Below are positions 8,163 to 16,655 of a DNA stretch of 54,413 nt, piece after piece. Under the pieces are notes generated by a model. The model worked only from the letters and a program-made list of their open reading frames with translations. It ran no database searches and was not told where the DNA came from. A program made the position numbers and the translations under genes. Source of the stretch: Calditrichaceae bacterium (GTDB taxonomy: Bacteria; Calditrichota; Calditrichia; RBG-13-44-9; J075); assembly GCA_013360445.1 (NCBI GenBank), contig JABWBP010000027.1, forward strand, positions 1-54,413, written 5' to 3'. The stretch's first letter is position 1. The number at the start of each line of letters is the position of its first letter.

Positions 8163-11100
8163 TCAACGGGTATAACACCCGCACCCCTCTTCCCCGAATC
8201 CCGCTCCTTCCCGCCACAGCGCGGCGTCGCTGCTGCGGGGATTTTCCCAGTAAAAGGGCAGGCGCGGCCGGGGATGGTTGCCGATCTCGTTCAGGGTCTC
8301 GGCGTCATAGAGCCGCCCGTTCTTCATCACGTAGAGGATCGCTTCGCTATTGCGAATATCTTCCAAAGGATTTTTCTCCAGAACAATCAAATCCGCTAAT
8401 TTGCCCGGTTCCAGGGAGCCTAATTCCTGCTCCATGCCTAAGTAGTATGCACCGTTGGCGGTGGCGCAGCGCAGCGCCTCCAGGGGGGACATGCCGCCCT
8501 GCGCCAGCATCCACAATTCCCAGTGGGCGCCCAGGCCCTGCAACTGCCCGTGCGCGCCTAAATTCACCCTCACGCCCCCGTCGGCCAGGGCCTTGCAGGC
8601 GCGGGCGTGTTCGATATGCCCGTACTCCTCATCCGGGGACATATCCCGGCGGCGGGAGCGGGAGTCGATGATGAAGCGGGGGGTGAAATTCAGCAGCCGG
8701 TTTTTTTCCCAGACGTTGGTATGCTGGTACCAGTAGCGTTCCCCGGATTGGGTTCCGTAGGAAACGATCAGCGTGGGAGTGTAGCCGGTGCTGCTGCCGG
8801 CCCAGAGATTCAGCACGTCCTCATACAGCGGGGCGATAGGGAGGTTGTGCTCGATGCCGGTGTGCCCGTCGAGGATCATACTCATATTATGAAAGAAAAA
8901 CGAACCGCCCTCGGGAACCACCATCATTTCTAACTCCCGGGCCGCCTGCAGCACCTGCTGGCGCTGGTTGCGGCGGGGCTGGTTGTAGCTCTTCACCGAA
9001 AACGCGCCCGCCGCCTTCATGCGCCGCAAATGGGAGCGGGCGTCTTCCAAACCGTTCACCACCGCCTTGAAGTCGCCTTCCGCGCCGTAGAGAATGGTTC
9101 CGGTGGAGAATACCCGCGGGCCTACCATCTCCCCGGCGCGCACCATCTCCGCCTGGCTGAAGACGATCTCCGTGGTGGCGGAGGGATCGTGCATGGCCGT
9201 GACCCCGTAGGCAAGGTTGGCAAAATAGGGCCAGTGCTGCTGCGCGGTGAGGTAGTTGCTGAAATGCCCGGCGTGGGCGTGCACGTCGATCATTCCCGGA
9301 ATGATGGTCTTGCCGTTCAGGTCGATCTGCCTGGCGTCCGCGGGAATCGCAACCGCTCCCCGCGCCCCCACGGCGGCAATGCGGTTGCGCTCCACCACCA
9401 TCACCCCGTCTTCGATCACTTCATCGCCTTTCATGGTAATGATGCGCGCGCCGATGAGGGCCAATTTTCCGGCGGGCTTGTCGCTTTTCAGCAGCAAACC
9501 GATGGAAACGCCGCCGGAATCCGGGGGAGGCAGGCTATCCGGCGCGCCCTCCACAAAGGAGAAGGAATTTTTCAGATCGCGGGTGAAATACTGCGCGCCG
9601 ATCACCCAGTGCAGCTTCCGGCTGTCGCCGGACCAGTGCAGATAGTTGCCGGCGTCGCGGCTCACTTTTCGCAGCGGGATCGCCTTACTCTTGCTGCTCA
9701 ATTCCATGGCCCCGCCGGTTTTCGGGAAGGGGGTGATGTACACGTTGAACAACTCCTGGAAGGCTACCCAGTTCTCATCGGGGCTGAGGGCGATCTCCGT
9801 GGCGTAAGCGGAGGTGAAATGAGTGCGCGGGTCGCCGCCGTCGAGGCGCACGCTTTGAAGGGTTTTCTTCTCCTCTCCGTCGATGAAGAAATAGACCCGC
9901 TCCCCGGTTTTATCGAAGCGCGGGGCGGTTCCATCTTCGCTAATTAACGTTCCCGCTCCGCCGCCCGCGGCCATCCAGTAAATGCCCGGCTCCACCCCGT
10001 GCGCGTACCCGCGAATGTAGTTTCCGGCCTCGCGGCGGTACACGATCTTGCCGCCGTCGGGAGAGAAGCGGGGCGAGAAATAGTGCCCCTTGCGGGGAGT
10101 GAGTTTGCTGGATTCGCCCCCGCTGAGCCGCACTTTGCGGATCGCCCCGAGGGCGGTGTCGCTCCAGGTGGTGTAGGCCACCCACTGGCCGTCGGCGCTG
10201 AAGACAGGCTCGAACTCGAAATGCCGGTTATCCCTGGTCAAACGCGAGGGTTTGCCATCGGGCAGTTTCTTTTTCCAGAGGCGCCCGGCGGCGTTGAACA
10301 CCAGCCAGTTTCCATCCGGGGAAGTGGCCGCGTGGCGGATCATTTTCGCTTCGAACATATCCGCATCTATTTCCTGGGGGAAGCGCGGCGCTCTGGCCAC
10401 GGTCTGGCGCACCTTTGCGGTAAAGGGAATTGGCCGCGCTTCTTTCGTTTGAACATCGATCCGCCAGATTTGCCCCTGCGCCCAGATCACGATGGATTTG
10501 CCGTCGGGGGTCCAGGCGTAGTTGGGATAGACCCCGAAGGTCGCCCAGGTCTCCTGCTGGTCTTTGTTCAGGCGCTCGAACAGCGGCCAGGACTCCCCGC
10601 TGGAAAAATCGTGCAGGCAGAGGGCGCTTTTGGCGCGCACCCGCCGCACGAAGGCGAGGTATTTGCCCTCCGGCGAGACCTGCGGGCGCACCGCACCGCC
10701 TTGCACGGTGAGGTAGTTGATGAGCTTGCCGGTTTGCAGATCCAGCCGGCGAATCACGTAAATCTGCCCGTTGGGGTCTTTATTATATTGAAAGGTGCTC
10801 CCGCCGCTCATGTCTTCGCTGAAAAAGAGGTAGCGGCCGTCGGGAGAGAGGCAGGGTTCCCCGGCGTCCTGCTGGTCGTTCTTGCGTTTGGTCAGCTGCA
10901 AACCCTCCCCGCCGGAAATATGGTACATCCACATTTCTCCCGCGCCTAAGGAGCGGCGGCTGGTGAAATGCTTGCGGGCGACCAGGTACTGGCCGCCGGG
11001 CGTCCAAACCGCGTTGTTGAGCAGCCGGAAATCCTCTTTGGTGACCGGGTGAGGATCGGAGCCGTCGCGGTTCATGATCCAGATGTTATCCCCGCCCTCG

Positions 11101-11456
11101 CGGTCGCTGGTAAAGCTGATTTTTTTACCATTGGGGCTGAAGCGCGGCTGCACCTCGAAGGGCAGGCCGCCGGAGAGCAGCCGGGCCTCCCCGCCGTCGA
11201 TGGGCAGGGAGTAGATATCGCCCAAAAGATCGAAGACGATCTCCTTCCCGTCCGGGCTGACGTCGAGGTTCATCCAGGTGCCCTCGCGGGCCGTGAATTC
11301 CACGGTGTCGCAGGGGCCGTACTGGGCGGCCACGTCCCATTTCTCGAAATCCGGCTGCTGCCGTACGGAATCCGGGGTTTGCGGGAACAGCGCTCCCGCG
11401 CTGAGGATCAGGCAGAAAACACTTACAAACCATAAGCGATTCAGGCGCCGCGCCAT
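8163..11456 (-). CDS. Secreted PD40 beta-propeller / amidohydrolase fusion
   Basis: 1097 aa. A signal peptide (residues 1-25) is followed by two TolB/WD40-like PD40 propeller regions (about 60-350 and 370-640) with repeated SPDGxxIxF blades, then an amidohydrolase domain (about 665-1080). Metal-ligand motifs: HAH at 726-728 (GMIDVHAHAG), Lys822 in FSVKSYN, His865 and His870 in DGHTGIEHNLP. The C-terminal GSLEPGKLADLIVL is typical of imidazolonepropionase-like amidohydrolases. Such proteins probably hydrolyse cyclic amides or peptides in the periplasm or outside; the substrate is not evident. GGAGG 8 nt upstream supports the start. Confidence 0.88.
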   Translation of the reverse strand: MARRLNRLWFVSVFCLILSAGALFPQTPDSVRQQPDFEKWDVAAQYGPCDTVEFTAREGTWMNLDVSPDGKEIVFDLLGDIYSLPIDGGEARLLSGGLPFEVQPRFSPNGKKISFTSDREGGDNIWIMNRDGSDPHPVTKEDFRLLNNAVWTPGGQYLVARKHFTSRRSLGAGEMWMYHISGGEGLQLTKRKNDQQDAGEPCLSPDGRYLFFSEDMSGGSTFQYNKDPNGQIYVIRRLDLQTGKLINYLTVQGGAVRPQVSPEGKYLAFVRRVRAKSALCLHDFSSGESWPLFERLNKDQQETWATFGVYPNYAWTPDGKSIVIWAQGQIWRIDVQTKEARPIPFTAKVRQTVARAPRFPQEIDADMFEAKMIRHAATSPDGNWLVFNAAGRLWKKKLPDGKPSRLTRDNRHFEFEPVFSADGQWVAYTTWSDTALGAIRKVRLSGGESSKLTPRKGHYFSPRFSPDGGKIVYRREAGNYIRGYAHGVEPGIYWMAAGGGAGTLISEDGTAPRFDKTGERVYFFIDGEEKKTLQSVRLDGGDPRTHFTSAYATEIALSPDENWVAFQELFNVYITPFPKTGGAMELSSKSKAIPLRKVSRDAGNYLHWSGDSRKLHWVIGAQYFTRDLKNSFSFVEGAPDSLPPPDSGGVSIGLLLKSDKPAGKLALIGARIITMKGDEVIEDGVMVVERNRIAAVGARGAVAIPADARQIDLNGKTIIPGMIDVHAHAGHFSNYLTAQQHWPYFANLAYGVTAMHDPSATTEIVFSQAEMVRAGEMVGPRVFSTGTILYGAEGDFKAVVNGLEDARSHLRRMKAAGAFSVKSYNQPRRNQRQQVLQAARELEMMVVPEGGSFFFHNMSMILDGHTGIEHNLPIAPLYEDVLNLWAGSSTGYTPTLIVSYGTQSGERYWYQHTNVWEKNRLLNFTPRFIIDSRSRRRDMSPDEEYGHIEHARACKALADGGVRVNLGAHGQLQGLGAHWELWMLAQGGMSPLEALRCATANGAYYLGMEQELGSLEPGKLADLIVLEKNPLEDIRNSEAILYVMKNGRLYDAETLNEIGNHPRPRLPFYWENPRSSDAALWREGAGFGEEGCGCYTR

Positions 11457-11635
11457 AGCTCAAGCCTCCGTTTTTCAAACCATGCCGTTGTTAACCGATT
11501 GCCAGAGAAATTACGGAAATTTGTGGGGAAACCAAGCGTTTCTGTGCTAATTTTTTAATCCAGCCGGGCGGGTTTCCGGCTTGCATTCTCGCCGGGGAAG
11601 ATTTAATTTAAGGCCGAATATTCAGGAGAATGGCA

Positions 11636-11809
11636 ATGACTTTAACAGAAGCATTGAAATCAGTGCGATTAGTAGAATTACTGGAAGAGCGGGAGGACCG
11701 GGCGATCCTTGAGGAATGGTTACAAAAACGAGCGGCAGGAAAGGCGGAAACGATTTCTTTGGAAATCCTGGAAAAGGAATTAATAGACGATGGCCTCTTA
11801 CCGGGTTGA
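11636..11809 (+). CDS. Small antitoxin-like protein (partner of decayed RelE)
   Basis: 57 aa, beginning MTLTEALKSVRLVELLEE and ending DDGLLPG. The second in-frame ATG (11636) is chosen because AGGAG ends 7 nt before it; the ATG at 11630 is only 1 nt from that site. Its last 20 nt overlap the start of a RelE/ParE-like frame (11790), the normal antitoxin-toxin arrangement. No specific antitoxin family is recognised; the identification rests on size, overlap and neighbour. Confidence 0.55.
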   Translation: MTLTEALKSVRLVELLEEREDRAILEEWLQKRAAGKAETISLEILEKELIDDGLLPG

Positions 11810-11973
11810 AGTTACCAAACAGGCAAGGAAAGAGACTCGCCAGTTGCCCGGCCACTTTCGCCAACGTGTTATTCAAACTCTGTGGAAACAAATTTATAGC
11901 AATTCATCTACCGGGAGACGCGCTTTTAATAGTTTATTGTGAGCGGTCGATATATGTTTATAAGGAGCGGCAT
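11790..11973 (+). pseudogene. Decayed RelE/ParE-family toxin
   Basis: From ATG 11790 the frame reads MASYRVEVTKQARKE and LPGHFRQRVIQTL, a typical RelE/ParE N-terminal half, then degenerates and stops at 11940-11942. In another frame the DNA reads LLIVYCERSIYVYKERH, which resembles the final strands of the same fold (the xIVYxxxxxxIxVYxxRH pattern). The middle is missing, so the gene appears to have suffered a deletion with frameshift, leaving about 60 of the expected 85-90 residues. The PIN-domain gene starts immediately after. Confidence 0.65.
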
Positions 11974-12468
11974 GTGGCAAATCCATCAATAGCAATTTAC
12001 CTTGATACGAACGTATATTCCCGTCCATTTGACGACCAGACTCAATTCACTATTCAACAAGAAGCCGATGCTTTTCTTGAAATTATTCAGGCTGTCGAAA
12101 ACAAAGATTTGACGCTGATTTGTTCCGATATTCTGATGTTTGAAGTGGATAATATCCTTATCGAAGAAAAGCGTGCCAGGGTTGAGGATTATCTGGGTTT
12201 ATGTGCTAAACATGTTGGCAGGTCGAAAAAAATTCTGAAGCTTGGCAAACGCATCCAAAATGATTGCGCCCTTCGAGCACGCGATGCGTTACACGTTTCC
12301 TCGGCAATTCTGGGTAAAGCCGATTATTTTCTATCTTGCGATAAAAAAGTTACCCGGGCAAAACAAACCGAATGTTATGCACAATTGAGTAAATTGTATC
12401 GAAAAGAAAAATTTTTTGCAATAAATCCAATCCCTTTTGTCAAAAAAATGCAGAAAGGAAAACTTTGA
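11974..12468 (+). CDS. PIN-domain ribonuclease (VapC-like toxin)
   Basis: 164 aa from the GTG at 11974, which has AAGGAG 6 nt upstream; the longer open frame upstream runs through the RelE relic and is not credible as coding. Acidic PIN-site residues are present: Asp11 (YLDTNVY), Glu57 (FEVDN), Asp104 (RARDALH) and Asp123 (LSCDKKV). PIN toxins cleave RNA with Mg2+. Its stop overlaps the ATG of the next gene (TGATG), so the two form a pair. The base composition is more AT-rich than the flanking STAND gene, consistent with acquisition. Confidence 0.8.
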   Translation: MANPSIAIYLDTNVYSRPFDDQTQFTIQQEADAFLEIIQAVENKDLTLICSDILMFEVDNILIEEKRARVEDYLGLCAKHVGRSKKILKLGKRIQNDCALRARDALHVSSAILGKADYFLSCDKKVTRAKQTECYAQLSKLYRKEKFFAINPIPFVKKMQKGKL

Positions 12469-12707
12469 TGAGCACGACGACCTTGATACACGCAGAGGCT
12501 GTTTCCATCATCCGGGAGGGCTGGAAACTTTTAGTAGAACAATTGGGACTTCAGAAAGCCACCCGGTTTGTTATGTTGCTTGAACGAGGCAAAGGAGATA
12601 CAGTGCAAGAAATTGAAGCATATTGGAGTAATATGAGCATAGAAGAAATTCATAAGCAGGTGGTTACCTGGAAACGAGAAACAGAAAAAAAGCAGCTAAA
12701 TCATTAA
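12468..12707 (+). CDS. Small hypothetical partner of the PIN protein
   Basis: 79 aa from ATG 12468, overlapping the PIN stop by 1 nt, with GAAAGGAAAA upstream. It reads as a helical protein (GWKLLVEQLGLQKATRFVMLLERGKGD, residues from about 18) and ends in a basic tail. I recall similar small proteins next to PIN or Uma2 genes in cyanobacteria, but no function is established. The 1-nt overlap suggests an antitoxin or stabilising partner downstream of its toxin, which is inference. The STAND gene starts 10 nt later. Confidence 0.6.
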   Translation: MSTTTLIHAEAVSIIREGWKLLVEQLGLQKATRFVMLLERGKGDTVQEIEAYWSNMSIEEIHKQVVTWKRETEKKQLNH

Positions 12708-12716
12708 GGCAATCCC

Positions 12717-15350
12717 ATGCCCGCAGAACCAACCTACAAAAAACTCCGCATCTTCATCGCCTCGCCTTCGGACGTGGCCGCGGAACGCGCCAAAGTGGGA
12801 ACCGCGGCGGCGGCGCTGAAACCCCTGGCCGATTTCATCGGGGTGGCGCTGGAGACGCTGGACTGGCGCAAGGCGCTGCCGGATATGGGCCGCCCGCAGC
12901 AGGCGATCTTCGACCAGTTGAAACCGACTTCCTGGGACGTGTTCATCGGCATCCTGTGGCAGCGCTTCGGAACCCCGCCGGGCGGGGCGGACCCGCAGAC
13001 GCAGAAAGAATACCTCTCCGGCACCGAAGAAGAATTTTGGACCGCCTACCGCTTGTGGGAAAAATACCGCCGCCCGCGCATGATGATGTACCGCTGCACC
13101 CGCCCGGTAAGCCCGGAAACGCTCGACCCCGACCAGTTTAAAAAGGTCAAAGCATTTTTCGCGGAGTTCGACGCCGTGAAAGGCGCGCATCCCGGGCTCT
13201 ACCAGTCCTACGATACCCCGGAAGCGTTCGAGAAGCTCCTGCTCGACCATTTGCAAAAGCTGCTGCTTTCCTACCGGGAAGCGGAAAAACAACCGCCGCT
13301 TTCTCCGCAAACCCTGGCGGAACTCGCCCCGCCGAAAATCCCCGACACCCTGCCCCGCCGCGATCCCTTTTTCGGGCGCAGGGAAGAGATCGACCGCTGC
13401 CGGCGCGCCCTCGGCCCGCAGGACCGCGGCTGGGGCATCATCATCGACGGGATCGGCGGGATCGGCAAAACCGCCCTGGCCGTGGAGGTCGCTTACCTCT
13501 GCAAAGCGGAATCGCAGTTCGAAGCCTTCATTTTTGCCAGCGCCAAGCAGAGCCGGCTGGATCCGGAGGGGGCCAAATCCCGGAACGCCGCGGTGCGCAC
13601 CCTGGAAGGATTCCTCAACGAGACCGCGCGCGGGCTGGGGCAGCCGGGAATTGCCCAATTAACCGGGGAAGAAAAGCGCCGCGCCCTGCTCGACGCCCTG
13701 CGCCAAAAACCCGCCCTGCTGATTTACGACAATTTAGAAACCCTGGAGAAAACCGAGCAGGAGGCGCTGGCGGATTTCCTGCGCGACTTGCCGCAATCTT
13801 GCAAGGCGATCATCACCAGCCGGCGGCGGGGCGGGGAAGGGGCGGCCTGGCTGCGCCTGGAACAACTGGACTGGGAGAGCGGGCGCGCCATCATCGCGGA
13901 TGAAATGTCGCGCGACGCCCGCCTGGCGGAAACCCTGCGCCGCGCCGGGGAAGCCCAATGGCGGCTGTTATTCGACGAGACCGGCGGCTCCCCCCTGGCG
14001 CTCAAACACGTATTAGGGTTGATGCGCGTGCGCGGCCCGGCGCTCACCCTGGAGCGGGCGCTGGCCCTGCTGCGCAAGGGCGCCGGCGGGGAAGCGGATT
14101 TGCAGCAGTTCATCTACCGGGAAGCGCGCAAAGAGTTGGGCGAGAACGAGATAAAGGCGCTGGGCGCGCTGTCGTTTTTTCTCCCCTCCGCCGCGTTCGA
14201 GGCGCTGATGGCCACCGCCGACCTCTCCCGCACCGCCCTGGAGGTGGTGTTAGAGCGCTTAGACGCGCTCTCCTTAGTAAACCGCGAGGCCGGGGAAGAG
14301 CGCTACTCCCTGCACCCCCTCACCCGCCGCTACGTGCGCGACGAGCTGTTGGCCGAAGCCACAACCGCTGCTGAAACCGGGACGCGCTTTGCCAAATACT
14401 GGCTGGAATACGCCAAACGCTACGGCGGATCGCGTAAAAACTATCCAACCTTCCCCCGCCTGGAAGCGGAGTGGCCGAACATAGAGGCGGCGGCAAACTA
14501 CCTGTGGGAGCGGGCGGCGCTGCAGGACGAGGCAGTGGGCGACCGCGAGGCGGCGCGGATGTTGAATGATTTGGTGGGTGCCTTGTCGTGGTGGCTCTGG
14601 TTTGGCGGGCGCTGGGATGAATGGGCGCAGTGGAGCGCCCGGGCCTGCCCGGCTGCCGCTGCGCTGAAGGATTGGAGCGTGGCGGGCCGGCGGGCGTATG
14701 AGGCGGCCTGGATTTACTACCAGCGCGCCCGCACCGAGGAGGCGGCGGAGTGGACCGGGCGCTGCGCGGAGGCCTGGGCGCGCGGGGGAAGCAAATCCGA
14801 TCAGGCCGAGGTTGGCCGGATGCGCGGGCTGGTTGCGCAGCAGCGCAAAGAATATGCGGAAGCGGAACGGCTGCTCCGGGAAGCCCTAGTCGCCTACCGC
14901 GAGTCCGGCGAGGATGGAAATGTTGCCATCGCGCTCAACGACCTGGGCGTGCTGGCCCACAAACGCGAGGATTACGAGGCGGCGGAGCGGTTTTACCGCG
15001 AGGCGCTGGAACTTGCTGAAAAGCGCGGCGACAAAGAGGGCCAGGCAATCTACTCCGGCAACCTGGGCGAGCTCGCGCTGGATCGCGAGCAATGGGCGGA
15101 GGCGCGCCGCCGGTATGAGCAGGAGCTGCTCCTGGCGGAGGAAGTCGGGCGGGTGGATTTGATCGCCCATGCAAAAGCCGGCCTGGCGCGGGTGCTGGAG
15201 GCGGAAGGCCGCCCGGGCCTCGCCCTGCCCCTGGCGCAGGAGGCGCTGGCGATTTACCAGCGGCTGCAACACTCGGCTTTGACGGCGACGCAGGCGCTGG
15301 TGGAGCGGCTGCGCGGCGCGGCGCAAAAGAGCGGGGAGGAGAAACCCTAA
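12717..15350 (+). CDS. STAND NTPase: DUF4062 + NB-ARC + TPR (NLR-like)
   Basis: 877 aa. Residues 6-180 are a DUF4062 domain (KLRIFIASPSDVAAER, then SWDVFIGILWQRFGTP and GTEEEFWTAY). An NB-ARC-type STAND ATPase follows from about 215: GRREEID, Walker A GIGGIGKT (245-252), Walker B LLIYDN (334-339), sensor ITSRR (366-370), then a winged-helix region to about 530. TPR-like repeats fill about 650-865 (for example EAERLLREALVAYRESG and ERFYREALELAEKRGD). STAND proteins with N-terminal effector and C-terminal repeat sensor act as oligomerising switches, and several bacterial ones are antiphage NLRs. DUF4062 is often the N-terminal effector or adaptor of such proteins; its activity is not established. 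It follows a toxin patch with only a 10-nt gap. Confidence 0.85.
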   Translation: MPAEPTYKKLRIFIASPSDVAAERAKVGTAAAALKPLADFIGVALETLDWRKALPDMGRPQQAIFDQLKPTSWDVFIGILWQRFGTPPGGADPQTQKEYLSGTEEEFWTAYRLWEKYRRPRMMMYRCTRPVSPETLDPDQFKKVKAFFAEFDAVKGAHPGLYQSYDTPEAFEKLLLDHLQKLLLSYREAEKQPPLSPQTLAELAPPKIPDTLPRRDPFFGRREEIDRCRRALGPQDRGWGIIIDGIGGIGKTALAVEVAYLCKAESQFEAFIFASAKQSRLDPEGAKSRNAAVRTLEGFLNETARGLGQPGIAQLTGEEKRRALLDALRQKPALLIYDNLETLEKTEQEALADFLRDLPQSCKAIITSRRRGGEGAAWLRLEQLDWESGRAIIADEMSRDARLAETLRRAGEAQWRLLFDETGGSPLALKHVLGLMRVRGPALTLERALALLRKGAGGEADLQQFIYREARKELGENEIKALGALSFFLPSAAFEALMATADLSRTALEVVLERLDALSLVNREAGEERYSLHPLTRRYVRDELLAEATTAAETGTRFAKYWLEYAKRYGGSRKNYPTFPRLEAEWPNIEAAANYLWERAALQDEAVGDREAARMLNDLVGALSWWLWFGGRWDEWAQWSARACPAAAALKDWSVAGRRAYEAAWIYYQRARTEEAAEWTGRCAEAWARGGSKSDQAEVGRMRGLVAQQRKEYAEAERLLREALVAYRESGEDGNVAIALNDLGVLAHKREDYEAAERFYREALELAEKRGDKEGQAIYSGNLGELALDREQWAEARRRYEQELLLAEEVGRVDLIAHAKAGLARVLEAEGRPGLALPLAQEALAIYQRLQHSALTATQALVERLRGAAQKSGEEKP

Positions 15351-15360
15351 TGATGAATAA

Positions 15361-15393
15361 AGACCTCAAAGGTTTTGCAAACCTTTGAGGTCT
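15361..15393. repeat. 33-bp perfect palindrome, copy 1
   Basis: Arm AGACCTCAAAGGTTT, loop TGC, then the exact complement arm. An identical-arm copy with loop TAG lies at 46415-46447. It starts 10 nt after the STAND stop. No T-run follows. It is a dispersed intergenic palindrome that could form a 15-bp hairpin in RNA. Confidence 0.85.
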
Positions 15394-15397
15394 ATGA

Positions 15398-15484
15398 CCC
15401 GCTTATTCAATTGAAAAAGATTTTTGAGAAAAATTTATGGTATCTGATCCTGAAGCTTGTTAATATTGCCGAAGAATAAGCGGG
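15398..15484. repeat. 11-bp inverted repeat flanking AT-rich spacer
   Basis: CCCGCTTATTC (15398-15408) and its exact complement GAATAAGCGGG (15474-15484) enclose 65 nt of AT-rich DNA without a gene. It may be the remnant of a small mobile element or a stem in a longer transcript. Confidence 0.6.
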
Positions 15485-15506
15485 AATCGTGCAGAAAGGG
15501 AATCTC

Positions 15507-15663
15507 ATGGAATGGATTGAGCTATGCAACGACCCGGTCTTGCAGGATTTGCCCTACAAGATCGAATTAAACGAGCGGCGATATTAAATTCTACAATCCC
15601 GGCGGAGAAATCGCAGACTCTGCGCTTTTCCCCGGGTTCCCGAATAAAGTGAACGAATCATAA
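15507..15663 (+). pseudogene. Internally deleted Uma2-family gene relic
   Basis: ATG 15507 starts MEWIELCNDPVLQDLPYKIELNE-type sequence, the classic N-terminus of one Uma2 (DUF820) subgroup, but stops after 26 residues at 15585. A second frame continues FYNPGGEIADSALFPGFPNKV to a stop at 15661-15663, the classic Uma2 C-terminus. About 140 central residues, including the nuclease site, are missing, so the relic is a deletion with frame change. It has an upstream AAAGGGAATCTC site like an intact gene. Confidence 0.75.
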
Positions 15664-15827
15664 CCCCGGTTCGATAGCGAAAATTTGCGGGGCGTTGACC
15701 ACCAGTCCAAGTACCGGGTTGAGATCCTGGTCCCGGGGCGTCCGGACATGCACTGTAAGTGCTGTAATCTCCCCCGATCTCGTCGGGGGGGAGCGCCGAT
15801 CTCCTTGTGGCAACGCCCCGCTTTTTT
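15664..15827 (+). promoter_or_regulatory. Structured 5' leader of terC ending in an intrinsic-terminator-like helix (candidate riboswitch)
   Basis: GCGGGGCGTTG (15687-15697) pairs perfectly over 11 bp with CAACGCCCCGC (15811-15821), which is followed by TTTTTT and then the terC ribosome site AGGAG. The enclosed 113 nt contain further hairpins: GCACT-GTA-AGTGC and a 7-bp CCCCCGA/TCGGGGG stem. CCCCG at 15664-15668 can alternatively pair with CGGGG at 15688-15692, which would break the long helix. terC/alx genes are often under the Mn2+-sensing yybP-ykoY riboswitch, but I do not see that class's conserved loop sequences, so the class is unassigned. Confidence 0.5.
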
Positions 15828-15850
15828 AATGTACAGGAGTAGAAAAACCT

Positions 15851-16651
15851 ATGGAATGGATTGCTGACCCGCAGGCCTGGATTGCCCTGGCAACCCTCAC
15901 TGCCCTGGAAATCGTGCTGGGCATCGACAACATTATCTTCATTTCCATCCTGGTGGGCAGCCTGCCCGCGCAGCAGCGCAACCGCGCCCGCTTGTTGGGG
16001 TTGGGGTTGGCCATGCTCACCCGGATTCTGCTGCTGCTCTCCCTGGCCTGGATCATGACCCTCACCACCCCGGCATTTACCATCCTGGGGCTGGGGATTT
16101 CCGGCAGAGACGTGATCCTGCTCCTGGGCGGCCTCTTCCTGTTGGTGAAGAGCACCCACGAAATCCATAACAGCTTAGAGGGGCCGGAAGAAAAACGCCG
16201 GGTGAAAAAGGCGGCCAGTTTTGCCGGGGTGCTGCTGCTGATCGCCGTGATCGATATTGTCTTCTCGCTCGATTCCGTCATCACTGCCGTGGGGATGGCC
16301 AATCACCTTCCGGTAATGGTGCTGGCCATCGTCATTGCCGTGCTGGTGATGATGTTCTCCGCCCGGGCGATCAGCGAATTCGTGGACACCCACCCGACCA
16401 TCAAAATGCTGGCGCTCAGCTTCCTGATCCTGGTGGCGGTGGCGCTGGTGGCCGACGGATTGCATTTTCACATTCCCAAGGGCTACATCTATTTCGCCAT
16501 GGCCTTTTCCGTGGGGGTAGAAATGCTGAATATGAAGGTGCGCAAGCGAACCGCCGCCCCGGTGGCCCTGCGCAGGCCGATCCGGGAAGCTTCCTCCCCC
16601 TCCGAACCGGGCGAAGAAACGGAATCGCAATGGCCTGAAAAGACGCCTTAA
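15851..16651 (+). CDS. TerC/Alx family integral membrane protein
   Basis: 266 aa, multi-pass. The two inverted-repeat halves carry the family's acidic motifs: EIVLGIDN (residues 20-27) and DIVFSLDS (near 136-143), which probably line a metal site. TerC/Alx/YoaE proteins are linked to Mn2+ export and loading of exported proteins, and to tellurite resistance. The tail after 235 is polar and basic. Start ATG follows AGGAG by 11 nt, after a T-run that ends a predicted leader structure. The SulP gene begins 4 nt after its stop, so the two are likely co-transcribed. Confidence 0.88.
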   Translation: MEWIADPQAWIALATLTALEIVLGIDNIIFISILVGSLPAQQRNRARLLGLGLAMLTRILLLLSLAWIMTLTTPAFTILGLGISGRDVILLLGGLFLLVKSTHEIHNSLEGPEEKRRVKKAASFAGVLLLIAVIDIVFSLDSVITAVGMANHLPVMVLAIVIAVLVMMFSARAISEFVDTHPTIKMLALSFLILVAVALVADGLHFHIPKGYIYFAMAFSVGVEMLNMKVRKRTAAPVALRRPIREASSPSEPGEETESQWPEKTP

Positions 16652-16655
16652 CCGC

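Noticed and set aside
9030-10949. Two frames of about 300 codons antisense to the PD40/amidohydrolase gene
   Set aside because: High-GC shadow frames; composition rich in Arg/Gly/Ala/His without domain pattern.
11716-11973. N-terminal extension of the PIN protein
   Set aside because: It crosses the RelE relic in a different frame; GTG 11974 has its own AAGGAG site and gives a normal PIN length.
12696-13658. 320-codon frame antisense to the first STAND gene
   Set aside because: Complement of DUF4062 and NB-ARC coding sequence, no independent evidence.
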